This document shows positions 17,155 through 25,117 of a stretch of 64,000 bases of DNA, piece by piece. Below the pieces are notes generated by a model that was not told where the DNA came from, did not search any database, and saw nothing but the letters and a program-made list of their open reading frames with translations. The position numbers and the translations under genes were made by a program. The DNA comes from Ogataea parapolymorpha DL-1. Its lineage: Eukaryota > Ascomycota > Pichiomycetes > Pichiales > Pichiaceae. The stretch spans positions 868,001 through 932,000 of the forward strand of contig NC_027860.1 in assembly GCF_000187245.1 (NCBI RefSeq), in the 5' to 3' direction. Within the stretch, counting starts at the first letter, position 1. Each line of letters starts with the position of its first letter.

Positions 17155-17359
17155 GAATTGGTTACAAGTAAATAAAAACAGTAAATAAACACTGATGGCT
17201 GTGCCGCAGTGGCTGGTGCAAAATATTTACAACTTTCCGCATATAGCAAGCTCAACATAATAATTCATAATAATTCGTACATTTTGTTCTAATACACAAA
17301 TAAACAACCTCATATATTTATATTTGAGCAGTGACGTGTAACAAAACGGATTTGTGGAC
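17155..17359. promoter_or_regulatory. Divergent BFA1/ALK1 promoter with three forkhead-type sites
   Basis: RTAAAYAA, the Fkh1/2 core, occurs at 17168-17175 (GTAAATAA), 17181-17188 (GTAAATAA, continuing ACA) and 17300-17307 (ATAAACAA). Both flanking genes act in mitosis. The region is AT-rich, which raises the chance of random matches. Confidence 0.5.
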
Positions 17360-19261
17360 ATGCTAGCGTCCAATAAAAGACATGGCATGGTTCTATCAGG
17401 CTCCGCAAGCCCTACTGGGTCGCCTGCCCCAACCGTGCCTTCGTTCGGTTCTCATAAGAGAATCAGCAGACTTCCAACCAAATCAGGTTCTCTCTCGTTA
17501 AATGAGCTTCTGCAAGAAAACCGTTCTTTTGAGATATACCAGGATAACCGTGGAGACACATTGAGCCGGCTCAGAGGTGCTCCTACTGCGGACAGAAAAC
17601 GGGCTCTTGCGGAAACAACAATAAACAAGTTGTCAGAACGAGAAGACAAAAAAAACAATCGGTTGTCCACCCTATCACTTGCCACCACCTCCTCGGTATC
17701 AACACGATCCACTGGTTCGAGCTTGAAATCGATAGCTCATAGAATAGCGGGTGCTGTGAAGGGAGATTGTAAAGATGCTGCCGAGAACGCGGAAAACACT
17801 ATTGTTGATACCCAAACAATTCCTAAAGATGATCCCGAGTCCCCGCAGCTCAAGAAAAAGTCGTCCTTTTTCAGACTCAGACACTCCATTTCGCTAAGAT
17901 CGCTTACGTCCCGCGACGAACCTACGCTTTCTTCTTCCTCCTCTCGCAGACTTACCCTCAACAATTTGAGAAAATCGTTCATTGGTGGTACAGCCAATAA
18001 TTCCAGAATGTCGGTTGACATCTCTTTACCGGTGCCTAACCAAACTTCGAGGGACAAAATTAAAAACAAACTCAGGAACTCTTCGTCTTTGCTCTCCATT
18101 TCTTCTTTCATGTCCACAGGAAGCAATCGCACTCGCTGTGAAAACAAAGAAGTTTTTGCTATTCGTGCTGAAGAGTACGATTCTCTTCAGCACAAGTTAC
18201 TTTTGAAGCTTTGCAATCAACAACGTGTTGTGTCGTTCAACGCGTTAATGAACAAAATGCTATCCAAAGCCAAGGTTTTGGAAAAACTCACCGACTCTTC
18301 CTACAGTGAGGTCTTCCTTGAAAGAGACTCTCATACTGGGGATCCTCAAAGCGTCTGGAAAGTTATTTCGTTTGGCGACGAGGATCTGAATCAGCCAACA
18401 CTGAAAGAGTTAATTCAGGAGCAAAGTATCACCATGGCCATGTCGTCTGTGCCGGGTTTCATCAAGATGAAATCTGCAACCGTTGTGAGAGGCCCAATGC
18501 CATCCGAATTATTGCAACTGTGGGATAAGTACAATCACAAGTACGGCTCCAACAACGCACGGCCAGATGAGTACTCCAAAAATCAGCTTCACCTCATTAT
18601 CCGTCTGGAGTATGGAGGGCAAGATTTAGAACATTTTGAGCTCAAAAGTTGGACTCAAGCATTAGAAATCTTTGTCAGAATTGTTGAGATTTTGAAAAGA
18701 GGACAAGACGCTTATGAATTCGAGCACCGTGATTTGCATTGGGGTAACATCGTCATCAAAGAACGGTCTGCTGGCAGCGCCAGCGCTGCCACCACTCAGG
18801 ACTCTTTAGCTGAATTAACTCTCGATGAGCAAAGCTCTGTCGAAGTAAAGCTCATTGATTACACCCTATCTAGAGCCAAGATTGGTGGACAAACTATGTT
18901 CACAGGCCTTGATTCTCCTCACTTTTTCAAAGGCAAGGGCGACTATCAGTTCGATGTTTACAGAATGATGCGTCAGCAACTCTCCGGACAAAGTGAAGCA
19001 GATATCGACTGGTCTGTTTATAGTCCATCTACCAACCTACTCTGGCTCCACTATGTGGTGGACAAATTACTTCACCACAAAAAGTTAAAGCCGTTGAGAC
19101 TGAATCCGCTTACCAGATCCGCAAGCTATCTAAACATGAACAATTTAACGCAGGAAGCTGACAACTACGAACAGCTTGTTCAGCTTCACAAACTGTTGGA
19201 TCCTACTCGCAAGAAACGCAAATTTGGGTCGCTTGACGGAATTCTGGAATGGATCAGATAA
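17360..19261 (+). CDS. ALK1: Haspin-type protein kinase (Alk1/Alk2)
   Basis: This 633-residue kinase starts at the ATG two codons inside a GTG-initiated frame. The N-terminal 250 residues are basic, Ser-rich and disordered, with RRLTLNNLRKSF and similar phosphorylatable patches. The C-terminal kinase domain is haspin-like: a catalytic loop HRDLHWGN with Asp458 and a DYT triad in place of DFG (IDYTLSRA, Asp500), which is diagnostic. Haspins phosphorylate histone H3 Thr3 or act in mitotic progression; yeast Alk1 is cell-cycle periodic. Gene order ALK1(+)-GET1(-)-CKB1(+) matches S. cerevisiae YGL021W-YGL020C-YGL019W including orientation, which supports ALK1 over ALK2. Confidence 0.88.
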   Translation: MLASNKRHGMVLSGSASPTGSPAPTVPSFGSHKRISRLPTKSGSLSLNELLQENRSFEIYQDNRGDTLSRLRGAPTADRKRALAETTINKLSEREDKKNNRLSTLSLATTSSVSTRSTGSSLKSIAHRIAGAVKGDCKDAAENAENTIVDTQTIPKDDPESPQLKKKSSFFRLRHSISLRSLTSRDEPTLSSSSSRRLTLNNLRKSFIGGTANNSRMSVDISLPVPNQTSRDKIKNKLRNSSSLLSISSFMSTGSNRTRCENKEVFAIRAEEYDSLQHKLLLKLCNQQRVVSFNALMNKMLSKAKVLEKLTDSSYSEVFLERDSHTGDPQSVWKVISFGDEDLNQPTLKELIQEQSITMAMSSVPGFIKMKSATVVRGPMPSELLQLWDKYNHKYGSNNARPDEYSKNQLHLIIRLEYGGQDLEHFELKSWTQALEIFVRIVEILKRGQDAYEFEHRDLHWGNIVIKERSAGSASAATTQDSLAELTLDEQSSVEVKLIDYTLSRAKIGGQTMFTGLDSPHFFKGKGDYQFDVYRMMRQQLSGQSEADIDWSVYSPSTNLLWLHYVVDKLLHHKKLKPLRLNPLTRSASYLNMNNLTQEADNYEQLVQLHKLLDPTRKKRKFGSLDGILEWIR

Positions 19262-19322
19262 TTTGGTATTTAAGTCATTGCTTTGGGATTAGTGGTGTAT
19301 TGAGGGTTACTTTTTTGATGTA

Positions 19323-19907
19323 TTAATTAACTTTTTCTTTAGAAGGCGGTAGTGGTCTTGGCTCGGTGAGGACTTTGACGAAATCCACCAGGATCCAAAA
19401 AACCCTGTTCACACAGAAACACCAAACGTAAATCCCCACGGAGCCTCTGGCTAAAAAGGGCAGATTTATGATCAATGCGTCTATGACCCAAGGAAATGTG
19501 CCTGGTCTGGTGTAAAAAAGACTTTTGCGAGCGTACCATAGTTTTAATGCGTTTATGGGCAGCGTAGTCAATAATTGCAATGCTCTGGAGACATAATTGT
19601 CTATAGATGATTTCTGGCCTGAGAGCGCGTGCTCTTCTTTCTTTATTTGCTCGGCTAACGCATCGTATTTTCTGTTGAGTTTTGTCCATTTAGCGTAATT
19701 GTCTTGCGCGCTGATCGCGTTCCTTTCCTTGTTAACGGCCAATTGCTCTGACTTGAGTTTCATCAGCTTGTTATATTTTTCAGTCAAGAACAGTTTCAAG
19801 AACACAACATACACCGCCCCTTGGATCCTCTCCTTGGTCACAATTGACACCAGGTTCGACAGGATTGTCAACCCAGTGATGACCAAAAACAGTGTTTGCA
19901 ATTGCAT
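19323..19907 (-). CDS. GET1: ER tail-anchored-protein receptor subunit Get1 (WRB family)
   Basis: This 194-residue membrane protein, with Get2, forms the ER receptor that takes tail-anchored proteins from the ATPase Get3. An N-terminal membrane helix (LQTLFLVITGLTILSNLVSIV) is followed by a long cytosolic coiled coil (about 45-95, rich in Lys/Glu with NAISAQDNYAKWTKLNRKYD), the Get3-binding element. Two C-terminal membrane helices follow near 120-140 and 150-175. Order and length fit the family. Position between ALK1 and CKB1 matches S. cerevisiae. It converges on ALK1 with 61 bp between stops. Confidence 0.92.
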   Translation of the reverse strand: MQLQTLFLVITGLTILSNLVSIVTKERIQGAVYVVFLKLFLTEKYNKLMKLKSEQLAVNKERNAISAQDNYAKWTKLNRKYDALAEQIKKEEHALSGQKSSIDNYVSRALQLLTTLPINALKLWYARKSLFYTRPGTFPWVIDALIINLPFLARGSVGIYVWCFCVNRVFWILVDFVKVLTEPRPLPPSKEKVN

Positions 19908-19970
19908 GGTGAAAATTTTGACCGCAAGATAAAATAAAAAAAAGTTTAAAAGAACACTGTATACTCCTAA

Positions 19971-20768
19971 ATGAATATCTCCAACGACTTAGAGTCGAAC
20001 TCGAGTGAGGAGATGGACAGTTGGATCTCCCAGTACTGTTCAATCTTTGGACACGACTACTTTGTGGAAGTTGCACCAGAGTTCATCGAAGACGACTTCA
20101 ACTTAACGGGGTTGAGCTCAGTTGTTCCGTTCTATAGAGAGGCACTGGATGTTATTCTGGATCTGGAACCCGAAGTCCCCATCAAAGTATCCAACGTTCC
20201 ACTGGTGGAGCATGCTGCCCAGCTACTATATGGATTGATTCATGCAAGATTCATTCTCACCAAACAGGGATACCATCTCATGGCAGAAAAATACGAACAG
20301 AAAGTATTCGGAACCTGTCCGCGATACTACTGCGAAGGAATGCGACTCATACCTATTGGACGCTATGACCAGACTGGAATCGAGACCGTGAGACTGTACT
20401 GTCCATGCTGTAACGATATCTATCTACCTTCGTCGTCCCGCTACTTGAACATCGACGGTGCATTTTTCGGGACCTCCTTTGCTGGTCTTTTCATCAAAAT
20501 GTTTCCCGAAATCGAGAGACAGTGTCAACAGCGACTCAACAAGCAATACGAACTCAAGTTGTTTGGATTCCGCATTAATGAGAGAGCGGCCTCAGGGCCT
20601 CGTATGAAGTGGCTCAGGCAGGTTCCCAGAACTAAAGAGGAAATAGAGGAGTTTGACAAATGTGAGTTTGAGCTCCCTCAGGACGATTACAGAGAAGACA
20701 CAGAGCGCGACGAGCATGACGGAAGTGAGAGCGTCATGAGTATAGCCCAAGAAGAAGAAGAGCAGTAG
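19971..20768 (+). CDS. CKB1: Casein kinase II regulatory (beta) subunit Ckb1
   Basis: This 265-residue beta subunit stabilises and directs the CK2 tetramer. Visible are FIEDDFNLTGL, the four-cysteine zinc ribbon (CPRYYC near the centre and CPCC about 35 residues on) that makes the dimer interface, and FGFRIN...ASGPRMKWLRQVP. The last segment groups it with Ckb1 rather than Ckb2. The acidic insert of S. cerevisiae Ckb1 near residue 80 is absent, while the C-terminal tail is acidic and longer, ending in a run of Glu. It is divergent from GET1 with 63 bp between starts. Confidence 0.95.
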   Translation: MNISNDLESNSSEEMDSWISQYCSIFGHDYFVEVAPEFIEDDFNLTGLSSVVPFYREALDVILDLEPEVPIKVSNVPLVEHAAQLLYGLIHARFILTKQGYHLMAEKYEQKVFGTCPRYYCEGMRLIPIGRYDQTGIETVRLYCPCCNDIYLPSSSRYLNIDGAFFGTSFAGLFIKMFPEIERQCQQRLNKQYELKLFGFRINERAASGPRMKWLRQVPRTKEEIEEFDKCEFELPQDDYREDTERDEHDGSESVMSIAQEEEEQ

Positions 20769-20793
20769 CACAATAGATATATAACTGGAGAGC

Positions 20794-21234
20794 TCAATTT
20801 ATGAAATGAAGAACGACAAAATGCAATGCCAAGCTGGCAAATATATAGTCACCCAATGCGCGTTCTGGAGTGATTCCTTTGAACACGGTTTTGTTGGCAT
20901 CCAAACTTTGTAACCTCAACGACACTGTAAGCACAAATTGCGCCACGGTTGCAATAAATCCTCCCAAAAATGCATTGAAGGGGAAGTTTCCGACCAGCAG
21001 GCAGAAAATAAACTGCCAGATACCGAGGCACACCAGAAACACCAGGAAAGCGTCGATCAAGCGTAACTTTTGGTTGTCCTTTGTTTCCGAAATATAACTG
21101 TTGAACGAGATCTTCATGGAATTACCCAGCTCCTGAAAGAGCGAAACTGCATTTGCTGTAGGTTCTGCAGCAACAGAGCTGCCCTGTTTCTTTATAACAG
21201 GCGCACTTTTTGACTTGGCGTCTTTCTTTGCCAT
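20794..21234 (-). CDS. OST2: Oligosaccharyltransferase subunit Ost2 (DAD1)
   Basis: This 146-residue membrane protein is the DAD1/Ost2 subunit of the ER N-glycosylation complex. After a Lys-rich cytosolic N-terminus come three membrane helices (LIDAFLVFLVCLGIWQFIFC; FLGGFIATVAQFVLTVSL; IFASLALHFVVLHFIN). The motif GGFIATVAQFVLTVSLRLQ and the ending ERALGDYIFASLALHFVVLHFIN, in two parts, are the strongest family marks. It converges on CKB1 with 25 bp between stops and is divergent from OCA1 with 46 bp between ATGs, a very tight shared promoter. Confidence 0.95.
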   Translation of the reverse strand: MAKKDAKSKSAPVIKKQGSSVAAEPTANAVSLFQELGNSMKISFNSYISETKDNQKLRLIDAFLVFLVCLGIWQFIFCLLVGNFPFNAFLGGFIATVAQFVLTVSLRLQSLDANKTVFKGITPERALGDYIFASLALHFVVLHFIN

Positions 21235-21280
21235 ACGTGGAATAAATCAAATAAATTAATAAACTAAATTATTTTCATTT

Positions 21281-21907
21281 ATGGAGAAAAAGACAAAGCT
21301 GCCGCCAAAGGGTGCCGTCCTGATCGATCAATTGCCGAACAACGCAATAGAGAACGAGCTACGGAGTGACACGGTGGTGGTAAAGAGTCCGCCTTCTTTA
21401 CGCATTGTCCCACCTATTAACTTCTGTCCTGTCGAGAAACATTTATACAGATCCGGTCAGCCATCCGCTATCAACCACTCGTTTCTCCAACAGCTCCATT
21501 TGAAGTCTGTGATATGGCTTGCTACTGAAGAGCCCCAGGATACATTCCTAAGATTTATGGAGGAAAATGATATCAACTTATTTTGCAATTTGGGTTACGA
21601 CTCTATAGATTCTAATTCTTGGGACGGGCTTTCGGAATCCTCTATAAAACAAGCATTGGAGATCATTTCGGACAAACGCCATTACCCATTACTTGTTTGC
21701 TGTGGTATGGGAAGACACAGGACCGGAACAGTGATAGGCTGTCTACGGAAACTACAAGGCTGGAACCTTGCCAGTGTCAGCGAAGAGTATAGACGTTTTA
21801 CAGGAGTGCGAGGAGGTCGTATTCTCGTCGAATTATTGATTGAAGCGTTTGATGTGAGCACTATAGAAACAAGAAAAGAGGTTGCTCCGGAATGGTTGCT
21901 TAGATGA
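21281..21907 (+). CDS. OCA1: Atypical dual-specificity phosphatase Oca1
   Basis: This 208-residue protein belongs to the Siw14/Oca family. The loop [10 protein letters not shown] carries the Cys-x5-Arg signature, and flanking segments [20 protein letters not shown] and [21 protein letters not shown] (in part) are nearly invariant in Oca1. Oca1 is needed for G1 arrest after lipid hydroperoxide stress in S. cerevisiae; Siw14 relatives cleave inositol pyrophosphates, and the true substrate of Oca1 is unclear. Neighbours AVT4, MIC27 and POL1 are also close to OCA1 in S. cerevisiae (YNL099C-YNL102W). Confidence 0.93.
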   Translation: MEKKTKLPPKGAVLIDQLPNNAIENELRSDTVVVKSPPSLRIVPPINFCPVEKHLYRSGQPSAINHSFLQQLHLKSVIWLATEEPQDTFLRFMEENDINLFCNLGYDSIDSNSWDGLSESSIKQALEIISDKRHYPLLVCCGMGRHRTGTVIGCLRKLQGWNLASVSEEYRRFTGVRGGRILVELLIEAFDVSTIETRKEVAPEWLLR

Positions 21908-21924
21908 CGGGAAGGGCCAGATTT

Positions 21925-22386
21925 TTATTCAGTCTTTCTTTCTCGGCGCTGTCTGTAGCGTTCCTGCGCCATTTGCACAGCCAGTTGCTCTCTTCGCCGC
22001 TGGGCGTTGCACTGCTCCCACGCAAACGTTGCGCCCAACATCAGCCCTCCAAATCCCCAATTGGCAGCTTTACGTATGTCTTTATGGTATAGGAACATCA
22101 CGGACGAAAACACAAATAAACACGAAAAGCCTGCCAACCCGGCATCTCGGAAGCATGGTATCGCCATTAGATTAGACGGGTAAAAATCGGACCAACTCAG
22201 ATTCGATAAAATCCTCTTCATCTCCCTCGACTGAGTTGTGTGCTGTGGAGCCGGTTTCTGGTGATCTGTGTCAAACTTTGGTGGGACATCCTCTAGAAAT
22301 ATTTTTTGATCCGTTTTATCCTTTCCATTACTTGTAGTCTCCTCTTCGGCTGACTGTGTCGACCGTTTCCCAAATGGCCAAACCAT
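21925..22386 (-). CDS. COX20: Cytochrome oxidase assembly protein Cox20
   Basis: This 153-residue mitochondrial inner-membrane chaperone handles newly made Cox2 and presents it for maturation. The conserved block IPCFRDAGLAGFSC starts the first of two membrane helices, the second being NWGFGGLMLGATFAWEQC. The N- and C-termini are polar, and the tail is rich in Arg/Gln (MAQERYRQRRERK). The length is shorter than S. cerevisiae Cox20 but normal for other fungi. It converges on OCA1 with 17 bp between stops and is divergent from AVT4 with 91 bp between ATGs. Confidence 0.88.
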   Translation of the reverse strand: MVWPFGKRSTQSAEEETTSNGKDKTDQKIFLEDVPPKFDTDHQKPAPQHTTQSREMKRILSNLSWSDFYPSNLMAIPCFRDAGLAGFSCLFVFSSVMFLYHKDIRKAANWGFGGLMLGATFAWEQCNAQRRREQLAVQMAQERYRQRRERKTE

Positions 22387-22477
22387 GAATAATTTTAATA
22401 TTTTTCTTCCGACGCGACGATAAGCACTAGACGACGTTTCAAACTAAAATACATAATTCATCTATAGATTTATCAGC

Positions 22478-24418
22478 ATGGGCGAGTCTCCCACTAAAAG
22501 AATTTCGGGACCAGTGCCAATAGTGCGACGCGATTCCGATGTTCGCAATGCAAGCCGTAATACCAGCAGAAGGACATCAATGGCTAGACTTGCAGCATCG
22601 CCTTTGGTGTCTGGAACGCCTTTATCTGTCCTCAATCAGAAACGGCCTGATTCTCCTAGCTCTTCTGTGATTGACGATAGAGCCAGCCCTGGGACTGGGC
22701 ACAGGAATCCCTCCGCTCAAGCATATCCATCTCTTTCTACTTCCGGGTCATCGGAGGCAGAAGATACCTCTATTCTGGGACGTGCTGAGCCACAGGTAGA
22801 CATCCCCCTATCATCTTCCCACAGTTCTTCAATAGACGATCCTACATTGTGGAAAAATGTTTCCAAACACTTAGCTACTGATGCAAATGGTTCGCTCAAG
22901 CTTGCAGGTGGCGACATTACGAGAGATCTTTATACACTTCCTGCTAAGAAAAACAACTTGAGACGGTCACGCAGTTTGACCGGTGCAGATTTGCCTGGAG
23001 AACGCCGTGGCTCTGCGGCATCACAAATTCGTCTTCCAGGAGGCTTCAGAAGGCAATTCATTCTTCACAAGAACTCAAAGTTTGGTCACCAGCTGTCCAA
23101 GCCAACATTCTTCACCAGGAACTTCCTAGAGTTCCTGTCCATTTATGGGCATTTTGCTGGTGAGGATTTGGAAGATGAGGATTATTTGGCTTGTTCCTAT
23201 GTTATTGACAAGGATACTGATGAGGAGACTCCTCTGTTGGAGCCCCGGACTCATGGGGGTACTGCATCGACGCTGAAATCATTTTTCCTGCTTCTCAAAT
23301 CGTTTGTTGGAACAGGAGTACTATTTCTACCTCGCGCATTCTACAACGGTGGCATTCTGTTTTGCACGTTAACACTGCTTTTTTTCGGAGTCTTGTCATA
23401 CTGGTGTTACTACATTCTTGTGTTGACGAAGGTGAAAACTAGGGTGTCCTCATTCGGTGACATTGGAATGACTCTTTACGGAAAAAATATGAAGCTGCTC
23501 ATCCTTAGCTCTATCATTCTTTCTCAGATTGGTTTTGTCGCTGCATACACCATTTTCACTGCTGAGAATCTTCGCGCGTTCACAGTCAACTTTTTCAACG
23601 TGGACATCTCACTTGGCAAGTGGGTTGTAATGGAATGTGTGGTATTTATACCACTTTCATTGATTAGAAACATTACAAAGCTATCACTAGCGGCCCTTTT
23701 AGCGAATATATTTATCATGAGCGGTCTGGTTACCATATTTTACTATGCTTCACTGGACCTCATAGAAAATGGACCGGCACATGTTGAGTTATTCAATCAA
23801 GACAAGTGGTCACTCTTCATTGGTGTGGCTATATTCGCATTTGAAGGAATTGGCTTAATCATTCCGGTGCAAGAGTCGATGAAGCATCCAGAACAATATC
23901 CAAAAGTTCTGGGCGCCGTCATCATCGTGTGCTCCATTCTATTTATTGGGATAGGCTCCTTGGGATACATGACTTACGGAGATCAGGTCAACACAGTGGT
24001 GATCTTGAACCTTCCACAGTCGTCCATCGCAGTGAGATCTATCCAATTGTTCTATGCCATAGCTATTCTTCTTTCTGCTCCGCTACAATTGCTGCCTGCA
24101 ATTAGAATCATTGAGTCTAGAATCTACAAAAGGCGGTCTGGAAAGACCGACTCTGCTACAAAATGGTCCAAAAACATGTTTCGCACATGCATGGTGGTTG
24201 GGACAAGTCTTATAGCATACTTGGGGTCGTCCAACCTAGACCAATTTGTGTCCTTTGTTGGTTCGTTCGCCTGCATTCCCTTGGTGTACATGTATCCTCC
24301 AATGCTGCATTACAAGATCTGTGCCCATACGAGATTTATGAAGGCCCTTGACATGAGCCTGGTAGTTTTGGGAGGAGTGGCCATGTTATACACGTCCTAC
24401 CAGGTGATTGTAGGATAG
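22478..24418 (+). CDS. AVT4: Vacuolar amino-acid exporter Avt4/Avt3
   Basis: This 646-residue transporter of the AAAP family has about 250 cytosolic, Ser-rich N-terminal residues, then 11 predicted membrane helices. The first, LKSFVGTGVLFLPRAFYNGG, carries the family pore motif, and FEGIGLIIPVQESMKHP lies centrally. Avt3/Avt4 export neutral and basic amino acids from the vacuole to the cytosol during starvation. Order next to MIC27 and POL1 corresponds to S. cerevisiae YNL100W-YNL102W, where the neighbour is AVT4; the name is chosen on that basis, while AVT3 is the close relative. Confidence 0.9.
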   Translation: MGESPTKRISGPVPIVRRDSDVRNASRNTSRRTSMARLAASPLVSGTPLSVLNQKRPDSPSSSVIDDRASPGTGHRNPSAQAYPSLSTSGSSEAEDTSILGRAEPQVDIPLSSSHSSSIDDPTLWKNVSKHLATDANGSLKLAGGDITRDLYTLPAKKNNLRRSRSLTGADLPGERRGSAASQIRLPGGFRRQFILHKNSKFGHQLSKPTFFTRNFLEFLSIYGHFAGEDLEDEDYLACSYVIDKDTDEETPLLEPRTHGGTASTLKSFFLLLKSFVGTGVLFLPRAFYNGGILFCTLTLLFFGVLSYWCYYILVLTKVKTRVSSFGDIGMTLYGKNMKLLILSSIILSQIGFVAAYTIFTAENLRAFTVNFFNVDISLGKWVVMECVVFIPLSLIRNITKLSLAALLANIFIMSGLVTIFYYASLDLIENGPAHVELFNQDKWSLFIGVAIFAFEGIGLIIPVQESMKHPEQYPKVLGAVIIVCSILFIGIGSLGYMTYGDQVNTVVILNLPQSSIAVRSIQLFYAIAILLSAPLQLLPAIRIIESRIYKRRSGKTDSATKWSKNMFRTCMVVGTSLIAYLGSSNLDQFVSFVGSFACIPLVYMYPPMLHYKICAHTRFMKALDMSLVVLGGVAMLYTSYQVIVG

Positions 24419-24470
24419 AAATATTTTTATATAATCGACCAATAATTTAATTTTGTCAAATTCATCCGTC

Positions 24471-25109
24471 ATGGGACGTTCTTTTTATTCCGACGAAGAG
24501 GATATTTTGCCCACTCCAGGGCTTAACCAGCCAATTCCTAAGGAGCTCAGCAGAAAAGAAGATCTACTCAGAAATCCACATAAGCAAGTTGTGGACGGAA
24601 AAGTCATCAGTACCAATAGCACACTAGAGAAATACGCCAAACAAGCCCGTGAATATGCTGTTCAAAAGCTGGACATATTCGATGCCGAGTACAAGAATCT
24701 TCATGCTGCATATCTGAATGAAAAGCGCAATGCGATCGATAAGTATCACCAACTCGTGGCCGAGCCTGTTCTTCCTTCCGGATTGTACATTTTGACCGCT
24801 ATGCTCACAGGTTCGATCATGGTGCGCACCAGGTCTCTGCCTCTTCGGTTTGTGACTCCTGTGGCTTTTGGATTAATCGCCACGGAGTACCTGATGCCAA
24901 AGACTCTGCAAAATACTACAGGCTGGTTGAGTTCTCTCTCTAGAGAACATTTCCCAGAAGTCAACAAGCAAATAGACGAAGCTGCCAAACAAGTTTCTGG
25001 TTGTATGTCTGATATAGAGAAGACACGCTCCAAATGGAGGCAGTCACTTACAGATAGCGTCAGAAGAACGAGGGAGGAGGTTCTTCAGTGGACTCAGGAT
25101 AAAAAATGA
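24471..25109 (+). CDS. MIC27: MICOS complex subunit, apolipoprotein O family (Mic27/Mic26)
   Basis: This encodes 212 residues from the first ATG; the longer frame begins at TTG. It is an inner-membrane protein of cristae junctions. The recognisable core is VLPSGLYILTAMLTGSIM followed by RSLPLRFVTPVAFGLIATEY, the two hydrophobic segments of the APOO family, flanked by amphipathic helical arms. It lies between AVT4 and POL1, as does MIC27/AIM37 (YNL100W) next to AVT4 in S. cerevisiae. It converges on POL1 with only 8 bp between stops. Confidence 0.85.
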   Translation: MGRSFYSDEEDILPTPGLNQPIPKELSRKEDLLRNPHKQVVDGKVISTNSTLEKYAKQAREYAVQKLDIFDAEYKNLHAAYLNEKRNAIDKYHQLVAEPVLPSGLYILTAMLTGSIMVRTRSLPLRFVTPVAFGLIATEYLMPKTLQNTTGWLSSLSREHFPEVNKQIDEAAKQVSGCMSDIEKTRSKWRQSLTDSVRRTREEVLQWTQDKK

Positions 25110-25117
25110 TGTATTAT

